Translations under genes and position numbers: made by a program
In this document: piece by piece, positions 7,601 through 11,313 of the stretch
How positions within the stretch are numbered: position 1 is the first letter of the stretch
Layout of the letters: each line of letters starts with the position of its first letter
Source of the DNA: Rhizobacter sp.
GTDB taxonomy: Bacteria > Pseudomonadota > Gammaproteobacteria > Burkholderiales > Burkholderiaceae
DNA: 11,313 nt
Assembly (NCBI GenBank): GCA_014379885.1
Contig: JACMKW010000532.1
Coordinates: forward strand, 1 to 11,313
Reading direction: 5' to 3'
Notes under the pieces: generated by a model
What the model was told of the DNA's origin: nothing
The model's input: only the letters and a program-made list of their open reading frames with translations
Databases searched by the model: none

Positions 7601-8359
7601 ATGGACATCGCAGGCAAGGTTTTCATCGTCACCGGCGCGGCTTCTGGCTTGGGTGAAGGCACCGCGCGCATGTTGGCGTCTCACGGCGGCAAGGTCGTGA
7701 TCGCCGACCTGCAAGTGGATCGTGGCGAGGTCGTGGCCAAGGAGTTGGGCGGCCGCTTCGTCAGGTGCGATGTGAGCCAGGAAGCAGACGGCCAGGCGGT
7801 GATCGCCGCAGCCACCGGCATGGGCAAGCTCATGGGTCTCGTGAACTGCGCCGGCATCGCTCCGGCATCCAAGACCGTGGGCAAGGAAGGCGCGCACGCC
7901 CTGGCGCTGTTCAGCAAAGTCGTCACCGTCAACCTGATCGGCAGCTTCAACATGATTCGCCTGGCCGCCGAAGCCATGAGCCGCAACGATCCCGAAGCCA
8001 CGGGAGAACGTGGGGTACTGATCTCCACCGCCAGCGTAGCGGCCTATGACGGGCAGATGGGTCAGGCGGCCTACTCGGCCTCGAAGGGCGGCGTGGTGGG
8101 CATGACCCTGCCCATTGCACGCGACCTCGCGCGCAACGGCATTCGCAACATGACCATCGCGCCTGGCATCTTCGGCACGCCGATGTTGTTTTCCATGCCG
8201 CAAGAGGTGCAGGACGCGCTGGCTGCCAGTGTGCCCTTCCCCAGCCGTCTGGGCACGCCGGCCGATTACGCCAAGCTGGTGCACCAGATCGTCACCAACG
8301 ACATGCTCAATGGTGAGGTGATCCGGCTCGACGGTGCCATCCGCTTGGCGCCGAGGTAA
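7601..8359 (+). CDS. HSD10-like short-chain dehydrogenase (probable 3-hydroxyacyl-CoA type)
   Basis: A 252-residue classical short-chain dehydrogenase. The cofactor motif TGAASGLG is at 11-18, and Asp36 at the end of the second strand indicates NAD rather than NADP. NCAG is at 82-85, and the catalytic Ser145, Tyr158 and Lys162 lie in SVAAYDGQMGQAAYSASK. The segments GERGVLISTASVAAYDGQ, MTLPIARDLARNGIRNMTIA, VPFPSRLGTP and LNGEVIRLDGAIRL closely follow human HSD17B10 (type 2 3-hydroxyacyl-CoA dehydrogenase). A 3-hydroxyacyl-CoA or 2-methyl-3-hydroxybutyryl-CoA substrate (isoleucine or fatty-acid breakdown) is therefore likely; that is inference from family. ACAGGAA upstream supports the ATG. 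It stands alone between a terminator and a convergent operon, with no beta-oxidation neighbour visible. Confidence 0.92.
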   Translation: MDIAGKVFIVTGAASGLGEGTARMLASHGGKVVIADLQVDRGEVVAKELGGRFVRCDVSQEADGQAVIAAATGMGKLMGLVNCAGIAPASKTVGKEGAHALALFSKVVTVNLIGSFNMIRLAAEAMSRNDPEATGERGVLISTASVAAYDGQMGQAAYSASKGGVVGMTLPIARDLARNGIRNMTIAPGIFGTPMLFSMPQEVQDALAASVPFPSRLGTPADYAKLVHQIVTNDMLNGEVIRLDGAIRLAPR

Positions 8360-8361
8360 TT

Positions 8362-8432
8362 GGGCCCCCCAGTCGCTTTGCTCCTGCCCCCGGGGGGCGC
8401 CGCCGGGCGGGCCGGCAAAGCCGGTTCCGCGG
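8362..8432. repeat. GC-rich structured intergenic element, likely a dispersed repeat
   Basis: The 110-bp gap between the convergent SDR and repeat-protein genes is very GC-rich. It has a CCCCCC run (8365-8370) that can pair with GGGGGG (8392-8397), and a second hairpin GCCGGC-aaa-GCCGGT (8411-8425). A further 7-bp pair GGTCGCT/AGCGACC (8446-8452 with 8485-8491) reaches into the 3' end of the minus-strand gene. The CAGTCGCTTTGCTCCTGCCC core resembles intergenic elements I recall as common in Comamonadaceae genomes. Only one copy is in this window, so repeat status is unproven here. It may serve as a terminator region for both genes. Confidence 0.4.
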
Positions 8433-8469
8433 GCGTTGCTTGATCGGTCGCTTGCTGCGCTCGCTCTGG

Positions 8470-9693
8470 CTACGACTTCTGTCGAGCGACCAGCGACCAC
8501 AGGCGGGCCAGGTCGCCTGTGCCATCGTTGCCGGTCACGGTCTTGAAGACCGATTGCGCACGACCCTGCTCGCCCGCCATCAGCCAGGCAATGCCCAGAT
8601 GCAGCTTGGCGTCATCGGCGCGCTTCAGCCCACCCTTGGCAATGCCTTGCTCCATCAGCGCAATGCCCTTCTTGGGTTCGCCGAGAAACACCTGGCCAAA
8701 ACCCACGTCGACCAAGTCACCGCCAGTCTTCATCGCAACGGCTTCCTTTTGTCGCGCCACCATGCCCTGCTTGTCTTCCTCGGTGCGCTTAGCCACCAGA
8801 TCCTTGAGCCGGCGGTGACGGTCAGCCTCGGCCGGTGTGCCCGTGCCCAGCACGCCTGCTGCAAAGCCCTTGTCGACCACCTGTTTGCCTTCAGCCGGAA
8901 AACCGGCCTGCACGGCGAGTTGCGCCATTTCCATGTAGTCGTTGGCGTTGCGCATGCTGCCTGAGGCCAGCATCAGGCGGTAGGTGTCGAGTGCGAGCCG
9001 GTCGCTGAAGTTGGGCTTGCGCTGCACACGGCCCAACAGGTCACTCCAATATTCTTTCTTTGGATAGTGGGTGACCAGGCGCTCCATCGCCATCACGTAG
9101 CTGCCGTTGTCGTTGATGCGCTGTGCCGAGTTGAGCAAGAGCTTGAGGCGATCTTCGGCTGGCACACGGCCGGCTTTTTCATCGTTATGCACTTCAATCA
9201 CCAGCTCCTTGGTGGCACCGGCGTAGTCGCCGCTCAGGTATTGCGACTGAATGACCAGTGTGCGAATTTGTCCGTTGGTACCACCCTCAGCCAGGTAGCG
9301 CTTGCCCCAGGTGACGGTCTTCGCGTAGTCCTTGGCGCGATAGAACCCACCGGCCAGCGACTCGAGCATGCGCAACTGCTCGGCTGCAGGCAACCTGCCG
9401 CTGGCCTTGAGCGCCTCGAACGACTTGGCAGCCGTCTCAGCGTCTCCTGCGCCCGAAGCCGCGGCAATGCGCATGCGCTCGACCAGGTAACTCTCGTTGG
9501 CGTTCTTGTTGGGCACGGCATCGGCATCACGCACCTTCGCCAGGGCCTCCTTGAACTTCTGCGCCTTGATGAGCTCCTGGGCGGCCTGCAAAGGCTTGCC
9601 CACATCGGGGCGCAGGCCTTCTTGCGCGTGCGCAGCGGCCATGCCGGCCACCAGCGCCACAGACGCGATCAGGTGAATGGCTCGGCGCTTCAT
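8470..9693 (-). CDS. Secreted TPR-like protein of the ExbB/ExbD operon
   Basis: A protein of about 407 residues with a Sec signal peptide (MKRRAIHLIASVALVAG, then MAAAHA before QEG). The mature chain is mainly helical and reads as degenerate tetratricopeptide-like repeats: Ala/Leu-rich helix pairs such as AAQELIKAQKFKEALAKVRD near the N-terminus, and near the C-terminus KGIALMEQGIAKGGLK and LHLGIAWLMAGEQGRAQSVF. It is the last gene of an exbB-exbD-exbD operon, so a periplasmic partner of that motor is plausible, but this is inferred from position only. The frame is open further upstream to 9756, but those extra codons (Ser-rich) come from a tandem duplication at the end of exbD and overlap it. 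ATG 9693 or 9699 gives a proper signal peptide. No strong Shine-Dalgarno is visible, so coupling to exbD is likely. Confidence 0.82.
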   Translation of the reverse strand: MKRRAIHLIASVALVAGMAAAHAQEGLRPDVGKPLQAAQELIKAQKFKEALAKVRDADAVPNKNANESYLVERMRIAAASGAGDAETAAKSFEALKASGRLPAAEQLRMLESLAGGFYRAKDYAKTVTWGKRYLAEGGTNGQIRTLVIQSQYLSGDYAGATKELVIEVHNDEKAGRVPAEDRLKLLLNSAQRINDNGSYVMAMERLVTHYPKKEYWSDLLGRVQRKPNFSDRLALDTYRLMLASGSMRNANDYMEMAQLAVQAGFPAEGKQVVDKGFAAGVLGTGTPAEADRHRRLKDLVAKRTEEDKQGMVARQKEAVAMKTGGDLVDVGFGQVFLGEPKKGIALMEQGIAKGGLKRADDAKLHLGIAWLMAGEQGRAQSVFKTVTGNDGTGDLARLWSLVARQKS

Positions 9694-9702
9694 GTGCATG
9701 GC

Positions 9703-9738
9703 GTCACTTGATGAACTGCTGTCATTTGATGAACTGCT
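9703..9738. repeat. 18-bp tandem duplication spanning the stop codon of the second exbD
   Basis: Two adjacent 18-bp copies, 9703-9720 and 9721-9738, are identical except at the fifth base (C versus T). On the minus strand each reads GCAGTTCATCAA followed by A/G and TGAC. The copy at 9721-9738 encodes the end of ExbD with its TGA stop. The other is untranslated and contains the same stop triplet, lying between exbD and the next start. Confidence 0.9.
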
Positions 9739-10150
9739 CATTGCCGACCATGCCAAGCTTGGTCACACCCAGCCGCTGCGCGCTGGCCATCACCATGGCC
9801 ACGGCCTTGTACTCGACGAGCTTGTTGGGGCGCAGGTGCACCTCAGGCTGGTCGGGCATGGCGGCGGTGTTGCTCAACCGTGCTTCGAGGGCTGCGCGGT
9901 CGGGCACGACCTCGCCGTTCCAGAACACGGTGCCGTCGAAGTCGATGTCGATCGTCACCACCACGGGCGGTGCGGTAGGCGGCGGCGGGTTGCCGGCCGG
10001 CATGTTGAGGTTGACCGAATGCAGCTGAATCGGAATGGTGATGATGAGCATGATCAACAACACCAGCATCACGTCGATGAGTGGTGTGGTGTTCATCTCG
10101 ACCATCACTTCCGGGTCGCCACCACTGCTTGAGCCCAGGTTCATTCCCAT
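9722..10150 (-). CDS. exbD: ExbD/TolR-family protein, second copy
   Basis: A 142-residue ExbD protein: short cytoplasmic tail, one membrane helix (about 20-44, NTTPLIDVMLVLLIMLIITI) and a periplasmic domain. Asp26 is the conserved proton-binding residue. A Pro-rich linker (AGNPPPPTAPP) follows the helix and is absent from its upstream paralogue. The ATG at 10150 is chosen because GGGAGAA ends 7 nt before it; the frame is open 7 codons further, but that would overlap the preceding exbD. It starts 17 bp after the stop of that gene. Both copies are 142 residues long and share the NTTPLxDVMLVLLI core, which points to a tandem duplication followed by divergence. It would join ExbB (10622) in a TonB-type motor. 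The 3' end carries the 18-bp tandem duplication. Confidence 0.92.
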   Translation of the reverse strand: MGMNLGSSSGGDPEVMVEMNTTPLIDVMLVLLIMLIITIPIQLHSVNLNMPAGNPPPPTAPPVVVTIDIDFDGTVFWNGEVVPDRAALEARLSNTAAMPDQPEVHLRPNKLVEYKAVAMVMASAQRLGVTKLGMVGNEQFIK

Positions 10151-10167
10151 GGTTTGTTTCTCCCAGG

Positions 10168-10596
10168 TCAACCGCGCGGCGGCGGTTCAGTGACGAAGCT
10201 GATCTTCTGAATGCCAGCACGCTGGCAGGCGAAGACCACACGGCCCACCGATTCGTAGCGCGACTTTTCGTCGCCACGGATGTGGATCTCGGGCTGCGGC
10301 ACCATCACCGCGATCTTCTTCAGCCGGTCGACCAGTGCGTTGTTGTCTGCCACGGCCTGCGCGTTCCAGAACACATCACCATCCTTGTTGACCGAGATCT
10401 CGATGTTCTCGGGCTTGGTCTGGCGAACGATGTTGGGCTCCTTGGGCAGCGAGACCGCAGCGTTCTGCGTCACGACGGGCACGGTGATGAGAAAGATGAT
10501 GAGCAGCACCAGCATCACATCCACCAGCGGGGTGGTGTTGATGCTGGCTACCACTTCGTCTTCGTCGCCGTCTGACGATCCGACATTCATGGCCAT
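10168..10596 (-). CDS. exbD: ExbD/TolR-family protein, first copy
   Basis: A 142-residue ExbD protein with an acidic N-terminal tail (SSDGDEDEVVAS), a single membrane helix (about 20-43, NTTPLVDVMLVLLIIFLITV) with the conserved Asp26, and a periplasmic domain ending FACQRAGIQKISFVTEPPPRG minus its first residue. In the ExbB/ExbD complex it would convert proton flow into movement passed to TonB in the periplasm. The start at ATG 10596 is supported by AGGAG 6 nt upstream; the frame is open to 10761, but that extension lies over exbB and is Trp/Arg/Cys-rich noise. It starts 25 bp after the exbB stop. Having two ExbD genes behind one exbB recalls the exbB-exbD1-exbD2 arrangement of Xanthomonas, where the second copy has a more specialised role. 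Confidence 0.94.
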   Translation of the reverse strand: MAMNVGSSDGDEDEVVASINTTPLVDVMLVLLIIFLITVPVVTQNAAVSLPKEPNIVRQTKPENIEISVNKDGDVFWNAQAVADNNALVDRLKKIAVMVPQPEIHIRGDEKSRYESVGRVVFACQRAGIQKISFVTEPPPRG

Positions 10597-10621
10597 GAGG
10601 GGCTCCTGATGCGGCGAAAAA

Positions 10622-11313
10622 TCAGCGGGCCGACGCGCGGCTGCCCAGCAGCACGCCATGCAGGTCGGCGCCGAAGCTGCGCACGCTCTCCATGGTGACC
10701 TTGTTGCGGCGCACCAGCCAGTTGTAGCCCAGCACCGCAGGCACCGCCACCGCCAGGCCAATGGCCGTCATCAGCAGCGACTCGCCCACCGGGCCGGCCA
10801 CCTTGTCGATAGACGCCTGGCCAGCAATGCCGATGGCGGTGAGCGCGTTCAGAATGCCCCACACCGTGCCAAACAAGCCGACGAACGGTGCGGTAGAACC
10901 CACGGTGGCCAGCACGGCCAGGCCGTCTTGCAGGCGGCTTTGCACGTTCTCGATGGCGCGCTGGACGCTCATGCCGATCCAGGTGTTGCGGTCAATGTTG
11001 GCGGTGAGTTCACCCGCGTGATCCTTGCCCGCTTCCACGCCGCTTTCGGCGATGAACTGAAAGGCGCTGCCGGCCTTCAGCGTCTTCATGCCGTCTTGCA
11101 GGCTGGCCGACTTGAAGAAGCTCTGGCGAGCCGACTTGGCCTCCGAGCTCAGCTTGAAGCTCTCGAACAGCTTGGTCACCAGGATGTACCAACTGGCCAG
11201 GCTCATGATGATGAGAATGATCAGCGTGCCACGGGCCACCACGTCGCCCTGCGCCCAGAGGTGCTTCAGGTCATATGGATTCTCGACAGACTCTTTGCTG
11301 ACGGTGGCAGCGG
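10622..11313 (-). CDS. exbB: ExbB/TolQ-family proton channel protein (5' end outside window)
   Basis: The last 229 codons of an ExbB protein, the channel subunit of the TonB energising complex in the inner membrane. The frame is open to the right edge, and the residues there (ENPYDLKHLWAQGDVVARG) are typical of the N-terminus of betaproteobacterial ExbB, so the GTG at 11242 is not the true start. Visible segments are TM1 (ARGTLIILIIMSLASWYILV), a cytoplasmic loop with DRNTWIGMSVQRAI, TM2 (LATVGSTAPFVGLFGTVWGI) and TM3 (LLMTAIGLAVAVPAVLGYNW) with the family Thr. It heads a co-directional operon with two exbD genes and a secreted protein. A tonB gene would be expected beyond the right edge; it is not visible, so assignment to TonB rather than another partner is likely but not proven. 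Confidence 0.93.
   Translation of the reverse strand, partial: AATVSKESVENPYDLKHLWAQGDVVARGTLIILIIMSLASWYILVTKLFESFKLSSEAKSARQSFFKSASLQDGMKTLKAGSAFQFIAESGVEAGKDHAGELTANIDRNTWIGMSVQRAIENVQSRLQDGLAVLATVGSTAPFVGLFGTVWGILNALTAIGIAGQASIDKVAGPVGESLLMTAIGLAVAVPAVLGYNWLVRRNKVTMESVRSFGADLHGVLLGSRASAR

Noticed and set aside
7586..8500. 304-residue open frame on the minus strand
   Set aside because: It is antisense to the SDR gene, whose motifs are complete on the plus strand; it is a shadow frame.
9694..9756. N-terminal extension of the secreted repeat protein
   Set aside because: The extra 21 codons are Ser-rich, derive from the 18-bp duplication, overlap exbD, and would bury the signal peptide.

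Overview
The window is ordinary-looking chromosomal DNA from a high-GC betaproteobacterium, most likely Burkholderiales and probably Comamonadaceae. This rests on the protein style (SodB, XseA, an HSD10-like SDR), on the gene order TolQ/ExbD-type pair, lpxK, Trm112-like, kdsB, adk, and on a GC-rich intergenic element of a kind I associate with that family. Lineage is inference from family knowledge; no database was searched. I found no mobile element, CRISPR array, rRNA or tRNA.

Layout. (1) 1-455, minus: N-terminal part of NADP isocitrate dehydrogenase (icd), divergent from a tiny secreted Ala/Lys/Glu-rich protein (594-791, plus). (2) 933-1376, plus: exported DUF192 protein, convergent with sodB across a shared bidirectional terminator (1380-1410). 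(3) sodB (1429-2010) and xseA (2097-3449), both minus. (4) A 320-bp divergent intergenic region (3450-3769) with inverted repeats and a candidate promoter. (5) Plus-strand envelope cluster: TolQ/ExbB-type protein, ExbD/TolR-type protein, lpxK, Trm112-like protein, kdsB, then adk, closed by a strong terminator at 7528-7557. (6) 7601-8359, plus: an HSD10-like short-chain dehydrogenase, convergent with (7), a minus-strand operon running in from the right edge: exbB (5' end outside the window), exbD, a second exbD, and a secreted repeat-type protein (8470-9693).

How the genes fit together. lpxK and kdsB are both needed for lipid A/Kdo assembly, and the ExbB/ExbD-type pair in front of them would be a proton-driven motor in the inner membrane. 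The operon at the right edge is a second, TonB-type motor with two ExbD paralogues of equal length (142 aa each) and a periplasmic partner candidate. icd, adk, sodB and xseA are housekeeping genes.

The main anomaly is lpxK. The reading frame breaks right after the conserved LLPAGP motif and resumes in another frame, with roughly 25-40 residues apparently missing between. Because LpxK is normally essential in bacteria making lipid A, this is either a sequence/assembly error or a biologically significant lesion. A second clear sequence-level event is an 18-bp tandem duplication across the stop codon of the second exbD. I see no convincing wholly new biological system here.
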